DNA from: Paludibacteraceae bacterium
GTDB taxonomy: Bacteria; Bacteroidota; Bacteroidia; Bacteroidales; Paludibacteraceae
NCBI GenBank assembly: GCA_016283095.1
Contig: JAEEMG010000073.1
Coordinates: forward strand, 147,938-211,937
Length of the DNA: 64,000 bases
Direction of reading: 5' to 3'
Under the pieces are notes generated by a model that saw only the letters and a list, made by a program, of their open reading frames with translations, did no database searches and was not told the origin of the DNA. The translations under genes and the position numbers were made by a program. The first letter of the stretch is position 1. Each line of letters starts with the position of its first letter. This document shows positions 26,248 through 35,398 of this stretch, piece by piece.

Positions 26248-27327
26248 ATGAAGAGAATATTATTGATCACAGAGCATTTGGGTTCAGGAGGAGCGGAACG
26301 TCAGATCTGCGGTCTGACTATAATGTTAACTAAGGCGGGCTATCCATGCAGATTGATCACTTATATAAAAGACCAATTTTACGAACCACTTCTTCGTCAA
26401 AATGGTGCCGATTATGAGTTTCTGCCAGAATTGCAAAATAAGAAGACACGTGTATGGCGTATGGCTAAATATGTTCGTAAGTATAATCCTGATGTGGTTA
26501 TCTCTTACCTGCCGTCAGTCAACAAGGCCATGTGTCTCGCAAAATTGTTTTTTAAGGCTAAGTTGGTAGTGTCGGAGCGTAATAACAATACTTGTATCAC
26601 TACAGGGGACAAGATTCAGTTTAACCTTTACAGAATGGCTGATTCTATTGTGCCTAACAGCCATAGCCAGGGTAAGTTTATTAGCACAAACTTTCCTTTT
26701 CTTAGTGAGAAGGTATGTCCTATTATTAACTTTGTAAATGTAAATCGTTTCACACCTGCTTCTGAACCTGTGGAAAATGAGACGATGCGTATAGTGACTG
26801 TAGCCCGTTACACGGAGCAGAAGAATATGTTGGTCTATCTGAAGGCAGTACGTAAAGTGAAGGATTTGGGTTTTAATGTCCATTTCGACTGGTATGGTGA
26901 CAAAAACGACAACCCTAGCTATTATGCTGAGGTAGAAAAGGAATATCAGCGTTTGGAACTTGCGGATTACCTCACTCTTCATGAGGCAAATCAGAAGATT
27001 GAAGAGGAATATCGTAAAGCCGACGCGTTTTGTCTTCCAAGCCTGTATGAAGGATATCCAAATGTTGTCGCAGAGGCGATGGCATGCGAACTGCCTGTCA
27101 TATGCAGCAATGTGTATGAGAATCCTTACATAGTGGAGGATGGTGTCAGTGGATTCCTGTTTGATCCAGAGAACGTTGATGATATAGTAAGTGCTGTTCA
27201 AAAATTAGTGTCTACCACTAAGGAAGAACGCCGTAAGATGGGAGTTTTGAATCGTCAACTATGTCTTGAGCGAAACACGGAAGAGAAATTCATAAAATCG
27301 TATATTAAACTTATAGAATCACTATAA
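26248..27327 (+). CDS. Family 4 glycosyltransferase
   Basis: A 359-residue GT4 (GT-B) enzyme. The N-terminal domain starts ILLITEHLGSGGAERQICGL, a common GT4 opening with the GGAER loop. The C-terminal domain has the IVTVARYTEQKNMLVYLKAV segment and the donor-site motif CLPSLYEGYPNVVAEAMACE with its E-x7-E glutamates, followed by LPVICSNVYENPYIVEDGV. It is a retaining transferase acting on the cytoplasmic face of the inner membrane. It sits between wzy and the UDP-sugar enzymes. The gap after wzy is 25 bases. Confidence 0.92.
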   Translation: MKRILLITEHLGSGGAERQICGLTIMLTKAGYPCRLITYIKDQFYEPLLRQNGADYEFLPELQNKKTRVWRMAKYVRKYNPDVVISYLPSVNKAMCLAKLFFKAKLVVSERNNNTCITTGDKIQFNLYRMADSIVPNSHSQGKFISTNFPFLSEKVCPIINFVNVNRFTPASEPVENETMRIVTVARYTEQKNMLVYLKAVRKVKDLGFNVHFDWYGDKNDNPSYYAEVEKEYQRLELADYLTLHEANQKIEEEYRKADAFCLPSLYEGYPNVVAEAMACELPVICSNVYENPYIVEDGVSGFLFDPENVDDIVSAVQKLVSTTKEERRKMGVLNRQLCLERNTEEKFIKSYIKLIESL

Positions 27328-27387
27328 ATTATAAGTAAGTTTAATCTTCATTTAAGATGGATGGCTAAACTAAATAAATAGTTTCTT

Positions 27388-28452
27388 ATGGTAAAATATA
27401 ATATATCTCTAGAAGGAAAGACGGTGCTTGTCACGGGTGCGGCAGGGTTTATTGGCTCAAACCTTGTGAAACGTCTGTTTCATGATGTTGAGCGTATCCG
27501 TGTGATTGGAGTCGATTCAATTACAGACTATTATGATGTCAATATCAAGAATGAGAGACTTAAAGAGATAGACTCTCTTGGTCGTGATTGGACATTCATC
27601 AAGGGAGACATTGCAGATAAGGCCACTATAGACAATATTTTCTCTGAATATAAGCCGGCTGTCGTTGTGAACCTCGCGGCTCAGGCAGGTGTCCGCTACA
27701 GTATCACCAATCCGGATGCCTATATCCAGTCTAATCTGATTGGATTCTACAATATTCTTGAGGCTTGCCGACATAACGAGGTGGAACATCTTGTATACGC
27801 ATCGTCTTCAAGCGTCTACGGATCAAACAAGAAGGTGCCGTATTCCACAGACGACAAGGTGGACAATCCCGTCTCTCTATATGCTGCGACAAAGAAGAGC
27901 AACGAGCTGATGGCTCACGCATATTCGAAGCTTTATAATATTCCGTCAACGGGATTGAGATTCTTCACCGTTTACGGCCCTGCCGGACGTCCTGATATGG
28001 CATATTTCGGCTTTACAAACAAGCTTCGTGAGGGCAAGACGATCCAGATTTTCAACTACGGAAATTGCAAGCGTGATTTCACATTCGTGGATGATATCGT
28101 GGAGGGAGTGGTACGTGTGATGCAACATGCTCCAGAGAAACAGAATGGTGAGGATGGATTGCCTATCCCTCCATATAAGGTTTACAATATCGGAAACAAC
28201 TCGCCTGAGAATCTTCTTGATTTCGTGACTATCCTTCAGGAGGAGCTGATCGCAGCCAAGGTGCTTCCTGCCGATTACGATTTTGAATCGCATAAGGAGC
28301 TTGTGCCGATGCAGGCTGGTGATGTCCCTGTGACATTCGCGGATACGACTCCATTGGAGCAGGATTTTGGATTCAAACCAAGCACAAGTTTGAGAACAGG
28401 TTTGAGAGCGTTTGCTCAGTGGTATGCAAAATATTATGGAACAACAAAATAA
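27388..28452 (+). CDS. NAD-dependent epimerase, probable UDP-glucuronate 4-epimerase
   Basis: A 354-residue extended SDR. The NAD motif is TGAAGFIG (residues 16-23). The catalytic Tyr165-x3-Lys169 is in SLYAATKKSNEL, with the active-site serines in YASSSSVYG. The start VTGAAGFIGSNLVKRL, the DYYDVNIKNERL segment and the RFFTVYGPAGRPDMA block are typical of CapI/LspL-type UDP-GlcA 4-epimerases. This fits the neighbouring UDP-glucose 6-dehydrogenase: together they would make UDP-glucuronate and UDP-galacturonate. It ends exactly where the dehydrogenase gene begins. UDP-glucose 4-epimerase is a less likely alternative. Confidence 0.87.
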   Translation: MVKYNISLEGKTVLVTGAAGFIGSNLVKRLFHDVERIRVIGVDSITDYYDVNIKNERLKEIDSLGRDWTFIKGDIADKATIDNIFSEYKPAVVVNLAAQAGVRYSITNPDAYIQSNLIGFYNILEACRHNEVEHLVYASSSSVYGSNKKVPYSTDDKVDNPVSLYAATKKSNELMAHAYSKLYNIPSTGLRFFTVYGPAGRPDMAYFGFTNKLREGKTIQIFNYGNCKRDFTFVDDIVEGVVRVMQHAPEKQNGEDGLPIPPYKVYNIGNNSPENLLDFVTILQEELIAAKVLPADYDFESHKELVPMQAGDVPVTFADTTPLEQDFGFKPSTSLRTGLRAFAQWYAKYYGTTK

Positions 28453-29784
28453 ATGGAAAAATATATGAAAGATTTTAATGATATAAAGATTGCTGTTGCT
28501 GGAACTGGTTATGTAGGATTGTCAATTGCGACATTGTTGGCTCAAAAACATCAGGTTACAGCTGTTGATGTGATTCCTGAAAAGGTAGAAAAGATAAATA
28601 ATCGAATCTCACCCATTCAGGACGAATACATCGAGAAATATTTTGCTGAAAAGAAACTTAATCTGACAGCAACTCTTGATGGTGCGTCAGCTTATAAGGA
28701 TGCTGATTTTATAGTCATCGCCGCTCCTACAAATTATGATCCTGTCAAGAATTTCTTCGACACTCATCATATTGAGGATGTGATTGATCTTATCCTGAGT
28801 GTAAATCCAGATGCAGTGATGGTGATCAAGTCTACAATACCTGTGGGTTATACACGTAATCTGTACGTTAAGTATGCGGCAAAGGGAGTGAAGAAGTTCA
28901 ACCTTCTGTTCTCTCCTGAGTTCTTGCGTGAGTCGAAGGCATTGGAGGATAATCTATGGCCATCACGTATCATTGTAGGCTATCCAAAACTTATCCAAAG
29001 TGCGGAGTTTGAGGAAGAAAACAAGGCGATTCTAAAAGTGGCTGACGTGGATTTCCTAAAGAAAGCTGCGGAAACATTTGCAAAACTACTTCAGGAGGGA
29101 GCTATCAAAGAGAATATTGATACTCTTTTCATGGGTATGAAAGAGGCTGAGGCTGTAAAGCTTTTCGCTAATACATATCTTGCTCTTCGTGTCAGCTATT
29201 TCAATGAGCTTGATACATATGCCGAGGTGAAAGGACTTGATTCGCAGGCTATTATAAATGGAATAGGACTTGATCCTCGTATCGGCACTCACTACAACAA
29301 TCCTTCATTCGGATATGGTGGCTACTGTTTGCCTAAGGATACAAAGCAGCTTCTTGCCAACTATGCTGACGTTCCACAGAATATGATGTCTGCAATTGTG
29401 GAAAGTAACCGTACACGCAAGGATTATATTGCTGATGCGGTATTGAAGATGGCAGGCTATTATGGAGAGAACGGACAGTGGGACGCAAGCAAGGAACATC
29501 AGTGTGTGATAGGTGTTTATCGTCTGACTATGAAGTCTAACTCAGACAATTTCCGTCAATCTGCCATCCAGGGAATCATGAAACGTATCAAGGCAAAAGG
29601 AGCTGAGATAATTATATATGAGCCTACGTTGTCTGACGGAGAGAGTTTCTTTGGATCTAAGGTTGTCAATAATCTTGATGAATTCAAGAAGCAAAGTCAG
29701 GCGATTATCGCCAATCGTTATGACAGCTGTCTTGACGATGTGAAAGAGAAGGTTTATACCAGAGATATCTTTAGAAGAGACTAA
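28453..29784 (+). CDS. ugd: UDP-glucose 6-dehydrogenase
   Basis: A 443-residue nucleotide-sugar dehydrogenase. The NAD site is [11 protein letters not shown] (residues 14-24). The central blocks are [23 protein letters not shown] and [17 protein letters not shown]. The catalytic Cys292 is in [14 protein letters not shown]. It oxidises UDP-glucose to UDP-glucuronate with two NAD+. At 443 residues it is longer than the compact 388-residue form. ATG 28453 follows directly on the epimerase stop; an ATG at 28465 ([11 protein letters not shown]) is equally plausible. It is the last gene of the tightly packed part of the operon; 176 bases follow before the deacetylase. Confidence 0.93.
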   Translation: MEKYMKDFNDIKIAVAGTGYVGLSIATLLAQKHQVTAVDVIPEKVEKINNRISPIQDEYIEKYFAEKKLNLTATLDGASAYKDADFIVIAAPTNYDPVKNFFDTHHIEDVIDLILSVNPDAVMVIKSTIPVGYTRNLYVKYAAKGVKKFNLLFSPEFLRESKALEDNLWPSRIIVGYPKLIQSAEFEEENKAILKVADVDFLKKAAETFAKLLQEGAIKENIDTLFMGMKEAEAVKLFANTYLALRVSYFNELDTYAEVKGLDSQAIINGIGLDPRIGTHYNNPSFGYGGYCLPKDTKQLLANYADVPQNMMSAIVESNRTRKDYIADAVLKMAGYYGENGQWDASKEHQCVIGVYRLTMKSNSDNFRQSAIQGIMKRIKAKGAEIIIYEPTLSDGESFFGSKVVNNLDEFKKQSQAIIANRYDSCLDDVKEKVYTRDIFRRD

Positions 29785-29851
29785 GTTCTTTAGATGGGAT
29801 AACCGTTGTCTTCAATTAGTGTTTTGACTTAGGATATATTACCTTGTTATG

Positions 29852-29926
29852 TTTCTGATATTCTATATCTTTCGGGCTAGAATAATTTAGACGTTAATCT
29901 AGGTAACATGGATGGAATATCAGAAA
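29852..29926. repeat. Inverted repeat between ugd and the deacetylase
   Basis: TTTCTGATATTC (29852-29863) and GAATATCAGAAA (29915-29926) are perfect 12-base inverted repeats with a 51-base spacer. No T-run follows. It could be a regulatory stem or a relic. Confidence 0.5.
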
Positions 29927-29960
29927 TGTTTCAAATTTATATAAATTAGATTTATTAGAG

Positions 29961-30848
29961 ATGAGAAAACTAATAGCAAAGATCCTTTATTTTCTGTTTT
30001 ATAAGAAGATAGAAAAATGTTCGCTAAGACAAGATGCTATATTGTCGATATACGGTCATGACCAGCAAAAAGAGCCTTTTGAGAAGCTGGTGGCGTGGCT
30101 TGTCAGTCACGGGTATGTCTTTATCACTCCTGAAAAAGTATATTCTTTAATTTCGGGGGAAGAGCCTTTGAATAAAAAATATGTATGGCTGAGTTTCGAT
30201 GACGGATGGAAGAGTGGCTACGACAATGTGCTGCCTGTCCTTGAGAAGTATCGCATTCCTGCGACTTTTTTTATCGCAACAAAAGGAATAGAGGATGGTT
30301 ATTATTGGTATTCGAGAGCGTTCCAAAACCGTGAGTCTGATTTATATAATGAAGTTGACGACCTTTGGAAAATGCCTAATGGGGAAAGAGCCAAAATTAT
30401 AGATATGCTTCCTGCATATAAAGGCCCACGAATCACAATGAATGAGGCTGAGCTTCAGAAGATGAAAATGAGCGGATGGGCAAATTTTGGTAATCATACC
30501 CATGACCATGTGATGAGCGACAAGTGTTCTAAGCAGGAGCTGTCTGCAGAAATCGAGAAGTGTTCTCAAATAATGAAGGATATAACAGAGGATGATTGTT
30601 CCTTCATCTATTCCTATCCTAATGGAAATCTGGATGAGAACACTGTTGAAGTCATAAAGGAAAAAGGGTTCAAACTTGCTGCCACTGTTAAAATCGGATG
30701 GATAAATCCAGGAGACAATCCTTTTGACTTGCATCGTAACGAGTTTAATAATGGTTGTCTTGAAGAGAATTTGATGCAGATCTACGGGTTGTGGACGCCA
30801 TTTTTCAATCGTATAAAGCGATTGTTAGGAGTTAGAAATCGTAAATGA
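29961..30848 (+). CDS. Polysaccharide deacetylase (NodB-like)
   Basis: A 295-residue carbohydrate esterase 4-type protein. The NodB motif 1 is WLSFDDGWKSGYDN, with the two Asp residues. The zinc motif 2 is FGNHTHDHVMSD (His-x-x-x-His). Motif 3 lies near FIYSYPNGNLDE. It should remove acetyl groups from amino sugars. No signal peptide is present, although residues 1-20 include a short hydrophobic stretch (LIAKILYFLFYKK), so it may be cytoplasmic or membrane associated. This kind of deacetylase is common in Bacteroidetes polysaccharide loci. Confidence 0.85.
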   Translation: MRKLIAKILYFLFYKKIEKCSLRQDAILSIYGHDQQKEPFEKLVAWLVSHGYVFITPEKVYSLISGEEPLNKKYVWLSFDDGWKSGYDNVLPVLEKYRIPATFFIATKGIEDGYYWYSRAFQNRESDLYNEVDDLWKMPNGERAKIIDMLPAYKGPRITMNEAELQKMKMSGWANFGNHTHDHVMSDKCSKQELSAEIEKCSQIMKDITEDDCSFIYSYPNGNLDENTVEVIKEKGFKLAATVKIGWINPGDNPFDLHRNEFNNGCLEENLMQIYGLWTPFFNRIKRLLGVRNRK

Positions 30849-31017
30849 TTTATGTCATTGGAAGTTTTTGGCCTTTTAATGAAAAGGATTACGACAAAAA
30901 CTACTAATAGGACGATATCCCGACGTCGATGCTCTAAGACAATTGCCAAATTTCATTGCCCGATATTCCATCGGAAATAATGCAATGCCTAAACATTTGC
31001 ATTTGGGTTATAGATAA
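30845..31017 (+). pseudogene. Possible frameshifted gene remnant, family unknown
   Basis: An ATG overlapping the deacetylase stop (ATGA) opens a reading frame MIYVIGSFWPFNEKDYDK that soon meets stops. At a run of five As (about 30897) a shift of one base opens a second frame reading GRYPDVDALRQLPNFIARYS, which runs to a stop at 31015-31017. Both parts have sensible composition. I infer a short gene start broken by a single-base deletion. The family is not recognised, and it may be chance. Confidence 0.3.
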
Positions 31018-31188
31018 TCGGATAACCAGCCTGTATTTTTTATGCTGGTGACAAGAATTTGCAGATAAAAACATGCTGTGAAAATAATCTGTAATACCAG
31101 TCAAAGAAAGTTACAAACCGTTCACAATGCGTGAATGCGCAAATAAATATTAGGAATTTATACAATAAGTAAAAATAGATGGGTTATT
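30849..31188. other. 340-base gap with a possible gene remnant
   Basis: Apart from the possible remnant at its left end, the gap shows only a short inverted repeat TTCACAATGCGTGAA (near 31121-31135) and AT-rich sequence before the next glycosyltransferase. No clear promoter is seen. Confidence 0.4.
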
Positions 31189-32229
31189 ATGAAATATAAA
31201 GTTTCAATAATAGGATATCTGGCCAAACAAAAACCACTCTTTGATGGACAAACTGTAAAGACAAAGCAGTTGGCAAGTGTACTTCATGATCAGCTTCCCG
31301 ACAATGAAATCGGAGAATTGGATATGCAGGGGATGCGAAAGTCTCCCGTCTCTTTTTTCTGGAATTATTTTAAACTTTGCAGAAACAGTGAGAATGTGAT
31401 AATCCTTCCTGCTCATGGCGCATTGTTGCTATTCCCATTGCTTTGTCTGTTGTTCCGAGGAAAGAAGACCAAGCTTGTCTATGATGTGATTGGAGGATGG
31501 CTTTCAAACTATATTGAGAAATATTCTTATTTGAAACCTATATTGAAGAGATTCGATCAAATTTGGGTTGAGACGACGGTGATGAAGAAAGCGTTGGAAG
31601 AGAAAGGATTCAAGAATCTCACTATTGTGCCGAATTTCAAGAATCTATCCATTCTAAAGGAAGAAGAGCTGAATATGAATATTTCTTCGCCTATTCGCCT
31701 TTGTATTTTTTCACGAATAATGGAGATGAAAGGTATAGACGACGCTGTGAATTCTGTGATTGAAACGACAGACAAAGAATCAAACTATTTTTCTTTGGAT
31801 ATATATGGCCAGATAGATCCGTCTTACACAGAACATTTTACAGAGCTACAGAAGAATTTTCCTGAAAACATCCGTTATTGTGGATGTGTGGATGCGACAA
31901 AGAGTACGGAAGTATTACGTGAATACGATGCTCTTCTGTTCCCTACAAAATTCCCAACAGAAGGTTTGCCAGGCACATTGATCGACGCATATTCCGCAGG
32001 TTTGCCTGTGATATCAGCGAAATGGAACAGCTTTTTGGATTTTGTCGAAGATGGAAAGACAGGTATCGGTTACACACAGTGTGACTACGATGAGTTGGTG
32101 AAGACTTTGCGCGGCATAAAGGAGAATCCGTCGATCTTGACAGGCATGAAGGTTAATTGTCTGAAAAAGGCAAAAGAATATTCGGCAGAAACAGTCGGCA
32201 AACATATTTCATTATTACTCAATCTATAG
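31189..32229 (+). CDS. Family 4-like glycosyltransferase
   Basis: A 346-residue GT-B glycosyltransferase. The N-terminal domain begins VSIIGYLAKQKPLFDGQTVK, with a loop like those of GT4 enzymes that bind the acceptor. The C-terminal domain has LCIFSRIMEMKGIDDAV, the donor site LLFPTKFPTEGLPGTLIDAY and GLPVISAKWNSFLDFVEDG. The canonical E-x7-E becomes E-G-L-P-G-T-L-I-D here, with Asp at the second acidic place. It should add a sugar during assembly of the repeat unit. It is separated from the core operon by a 340-base gap and precedes the CotH/LTD gene. Confidence 0.85.
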   Translation: MKYKVSIIGYLAKQKPLFDGQTVKTKQLASVLHDQLPDNEIGELDMQGMRKSPVSFFWNYFKLCRNSENVIILPAHGALLLFPLLCLLFRGKKTKLVYDVIGGWLSNYIEKYSYLKPILKRFDQIWVETTVMKKALEEKGFKNLTIVPNFKNLSILKEEELNMNISSPIRLCIFSRIMEMKGIDDAVNSVIETTDKESNYFSLDIYGQIDPSYTEHFTELQKNFPENIRYCGCVDATKSTEVLREYDALLFPTKFPTEGLPGTLIDAYSAGLPVISAKWNSFLDFVEDGKTGIGYTQCDYDELVKTLRGIKENPSILTGMKVNCLKKAKEYSAETVGKHISLLLNL

Positions 32230-32299
32230 GAAGCATAAAGAATACTGTGTCATTGATGCTTATGTTTTGGTCGAAAGTGTCTAAAATATCGGATACAAC

Positions 32300-32333
32300 T
32301 TTGTCATACATTTGTAAAAAAGTTGTAAGTTTG
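32300..32333 (+). promoter_or_regulatory. Candidate promoter of the CotH/LTD gene
   Basis: TTTG (32300-32303) and TAAGTTTG (32326-32333) fit the Bacteroidetes -33/-7 boxes, with a spacer of 22 bases, slightly over the usual 19-21. It lies 20 bases before the ATG. Confidence 0.5.
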
Positions 32334-32353
32334 CAAATTAAAAACGCGAATTT

Positions 32354-35300
32354 ATGACTAGAAAGGGTATTGCTTTTAATATATTGTTGTGTGGTGTATC
32401 ATGTTTTTTTAGTGCGAATGCAGAAGTCCGCATTACGGAAATCATGACTAACAACGTGTCTACTGTTCTCAGCGACAAGTATAATTATGATGGTTATGTC
32501 GAATTCTTCAATGATGGAGGAAGTGTTGACCTTAAAGGATGGACAGTGACTAACATCAAGGAGGGCAAGTTGAATTGGAGTGTCAAATTAGACTCCTCGC
32601 ATGTGTTGCCTTCCGGATATTCTCTTATGTTTTTTGGCAAGACAGAGACAAGCAGCCAATCAGCATCACGATTCCAGAGTAACTATGTGGGTAGAGTGGG
32701 AAACAAGTTGTCTACTGATGAAGGCTCGATAACTTTCGAGAAAGATGGAAAGAAGATTGAGTTTGTATATCCCGGTCAGTATCCTCACATTTCTTATTGT
32801 CAGGATGGCTTTATGGTGCCTACTCCAGGAAAAGAGAACGATAAATTGATCACTACAATATCTAATCGCGTCGAGACACCTTCTTTCAAATCCGGCACTC
32901 CAGGATTGTATGAGGAGGGATTGAAGGTAGAGTTGGAGTGTGCTACAGAAGGAGCGAAGATCTATTATACTTTGAATGGGGATGTCCCAACTCCAGAAAG
33001 TGGAAATACTTATTCCGGAGCCATTAGCATAGACAAGACAACATCGTTGCGAGCAAGAGCATACAAAGACGGAATGCTTTTCAGTGAAATGTTGACGGGA
33101 AGCTATATCCTTCCAGACAAGTATCACAGCGCTTGCAAGAATGATGGCAAAAAACTACCTGTCGTTTCTATTTCAGCCAACGTCAAGGATATCTTTGATG
33201 ACATGATAGGTATTTATGTTGTTGGTAAAAACGGAATCGAAAACTCATGTACTCCCGTCGCCAACTATAATCAGGATTGGATGCGTTCCGCCAACTTTGA
33301 ATATATCCTTGACGGAAAGGTCGTTGATTGTCAGGAGGTGGAAATCGGAGTGTATGGAGGATGTACAAGAATTCATGTGGGCAAGAGTTTGAAAATCAAG
33401 GCTAACAAACGTTCTGGAAAGAACAAAATGAACTATAATTCGTTTTTTGCTAGTCGTTCATATAAAAAATATAAAAGCCTTGCTTTGCGTAACGGAGGTA
33501 ATGGATACTCTTACGTGCAACCACGTTGGAGGGATATGTATATCCAGAGCCTTGCCGACGGTATGAATGTCGACAAGCAGGCGGCTCAACCAGTGTCGTT
33601 CTACCTTAACGGAGAGTATTATGGAATGATGATTCTTACTGAGAGAACAGACGAGGATTTCGTCTACCATAATTATGGACTCGATGAGGAAGAGATAGAT
33701 ATGCTTACCGGTAACGGAAGCTACGTGTGTGAGACTGGAACCAAGGAGGCTTACGACAATATGATCAATTATGTGAGCAAGAATTATGATGCCGCTGATT
33801 TCTACGATAAACTCAACACTCACATGGATATCGACGAGTTTGTTGACTATCAGATTATCCAGCAGTATGTTGGTAACACCGATTGGGTGACAAACAATAT
33901 AAAATTGTGGAGAAAACATGATGGAGGAAGATTCCGTTGGATCCTGTACGATACAGACTTCGGTTTGTCTCCAAGAGCATCAGCAGTCGACACTTGTATG
34001 CTTGATTTCACTACAAAGCCAATCAAGACACAGTCTTCTAAACCGTTGATCCTAATGCAGTCGTGTATGAAGAATGAGGATTTCCGTTGGAAATTCCTTG
34101 ACCAGTATCTCGACAGAATAGAAAATCAGTTTACTGATGAAAGAATCGACACAAATCTTGATTCTATCTTTAGCATGACAGATTATGAGATGTGTGCGAC
34201 TATCAAACACACTGATCTGTTGGATTGTCCAGGAAATTTTGACAAATACCACGAAGAGATTGAGACTATGCGTTCTTTTGCAAAGGAAAGAAAGAAATAC
34301 GTAGTTGAGCAATTGAAGAAAGAGTTCGGATTAGGTGATGATCTTGTAAGTGTCAAAATTAGAGCGGTTTTCCCAAGCGGAGAAAATCCTGAATTCAAAT
34401 TCCTTCTTAATAAGAGAGAGTTTAGTGGCGCAAAATACAACACATCACGTTACTCAAATGAACGTGTAAAGGTTGAGCCTATCATACCTTATGGTTATAA
34501 ACTTTTGAGGTGGGAGATCAACAATGAAATGGTGAGCAATGACAATGGAAGCAAATACTTGGAAAACTATCTCACTACGGTTGCTAAGTCGGAGGAGTTG
34601 AAAGTAAGCATCTATTTCGAGCATGATAAGGATAGCAAGCTTCCTGAAAATCTATACTTGAATGAGATTTGTTCATCAAACCAGTCTACGTTGGATGAAA
34701 ACGGAGAGGCTTCAGACTGGATCGAGCTTTACAATGGAAGCGATAAAGACGTTGATATTGCTGGAATGACAATAGAAAACCAGACGAAAGCGGTAAAATG
34801 CACTATTCCTTCTGGTGATACTGTTATGGTTCCTGCTTATGGTTACAGACTATTGTGGGCCGACAAGACACCGGATCTTGGACCACTGCATCTGAATTTC
34901 AAGTTGAGTGCGGCTGTGCCAGAAGTCATTATTCTTCGTAAATATTATCTTGACAGTGACGTAGAGTTGAGCAGAATAACTTCTACTCCTCAGGAAGCGG
35001 ATGAATCATACGGAAGAGATTCAGATGGCTCGTCTTCAATGACAAAATTCGCAAAATGTACGGATGATGATGGAAATGAGATAATCACATCCACTCCTTT
35101 GGCTGCGAATGGAAGCATCAAATGTCCTGGTGCAAGTGTGGTGGAATCAAAGACAGTAAAAGATGCAAAGAAGGTGTTCGCAAACGGAAAGGAGATCTGT
35201 GTGCAGAATGCTAAGGATAGCGACGTGCGTGTGTACTCGATATTGGGTAATGTCGTTGCAAGCAAAAAAGCGGATTCAAATATGTTTAATATAACTATAC

Positions 35301-35362
35301 CAGTTGCTGGAGTATATTTAGTGAAAATAGACGCAGAATGTTGGAAGGTAGTTATTGAATAA
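32354..35362 (+). CDS. Large secreted CotH-domain protein with two lamin-tail domains and a T9SS-like tail
   Basis: A 1002-residue secreted protein. In order: signal peptide (1-22); lamin-tail domain (about 23-140; VRITEIMTNNVS, VDLKGWTVTN); chitobiase C-terminal-like domain (about 175-250; YYTLNGDVPTPESG); CotH domain (about 255-640; LALRNGGNGYSYVQPRWRDM, FYLNGEYYGMMILTERTDED, FRWILYDTDFGLSP); second lamin-tail domain (about 765-880; DWIELYNGSDKDVDIAGMTI); C-terminal domain (about 940-1002; VRVYSILGNVVASKKA, ending GVYLVKIDAECWKVVIE). The last part resembles type IX secretion sorting domains. Some CotH proteins are secreted protein kinases. The link to the polysaccharide locus is positional. 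Confidence 0.85.
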   Translation: MTRKGIAFNILLCGVSCFFSANAEVRITEIMTNNVSTVLSDKYNYDGYVEFFNDGGSVDLKGWTVTNIKEGKLNWSVKLDSSHVLPSGYSLMFFGKTETSSQSASRFQSNYVGRVGNKLSTDEGSITFEKDGKKIEFVYPGQYPHISYCQDGFMVPTPGKENDKLITTISNRVETPSFKSGTPGLYEEGLKVELECATEGAKIYYTLNGDVPTPESGNTYSGAISIDKTTSLRARAYKDGMLFSEMLTGSYILPDKYHSACKNDGKKLPVVSISANVKDIFDDMIGIYVVGKNGIENSCTPVANYNQDWMRSANFEYILDGKVVDCQEVEIGVYGGCTRIHVGKSLKIKANKRSGKNKMNYNSFFASRSYKKYKSLALRNGGNGYSYVQPRWRDMYIQSLADGMNVDKQAAQPVSFYLNGEYYGMMILTERTDEDFVYHNYGLDEEEIDMLTGNGSYVCETGTKEAYDNMINYVSKNYDAADFYDKLNTHMDIDEFVDYQIIQQYVGNTDWVTNNIKLWRKHDGGRFRWILYDTDFGLSPRASAVDTCMLDFTTKPIKTQSSKPLILMQSCMKNEDFRWKFLDQYLDRIENQFTDERIDTNLDSIFSMTDYEMCATIKHTDLLDCPGNFDKYHEEIETMRSFAKERKKYVVEQLKKEFGLGDDLVSVKIRAVFPSGENPEFKFLLNKREFSGAKYNTSRYSNERVKVEPIIPYGYKLLRWEINNEMVSNDNGSKYLENYLTTVAKSEELKVSIYFEHDKDSKLPENLYLNEICSSNQSTLDENGEASDWIELYNGSDKDVDIAGMTIENQTKAVKCTIPSGDTVMVPAYGYRLLWADKTPDLGPLHLNFKLSAAVPEVIILRKYYLDSDVELSRITSTPQEADESYGRDSDGSSSMTKFAKCTDDDGNEIITSTPLAANGSIKCPGASVVESKTVKDAKKVFANGKEICVQNAKDSDVRVYSILGNVVASKKADSNMFNITIPVAGVYLVKIDAECWKVVIE

Positions 35363-35398
35363 CATAAAAAATAAAATAAACCAACAAACATATAAACG

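Noticed and set aside
26515..27201. A 228-codon minus-strand frame
   Set aside because: It is antisense to the clear GT4 glycosyltransferase and shows no domain.
28453..28464. Choice of the first ATG for ugd against the ATG at 28465
   Set aside because: Not rejected outright; the sequence does not decide, so the longer form was kept because it follows the previous stop directly.
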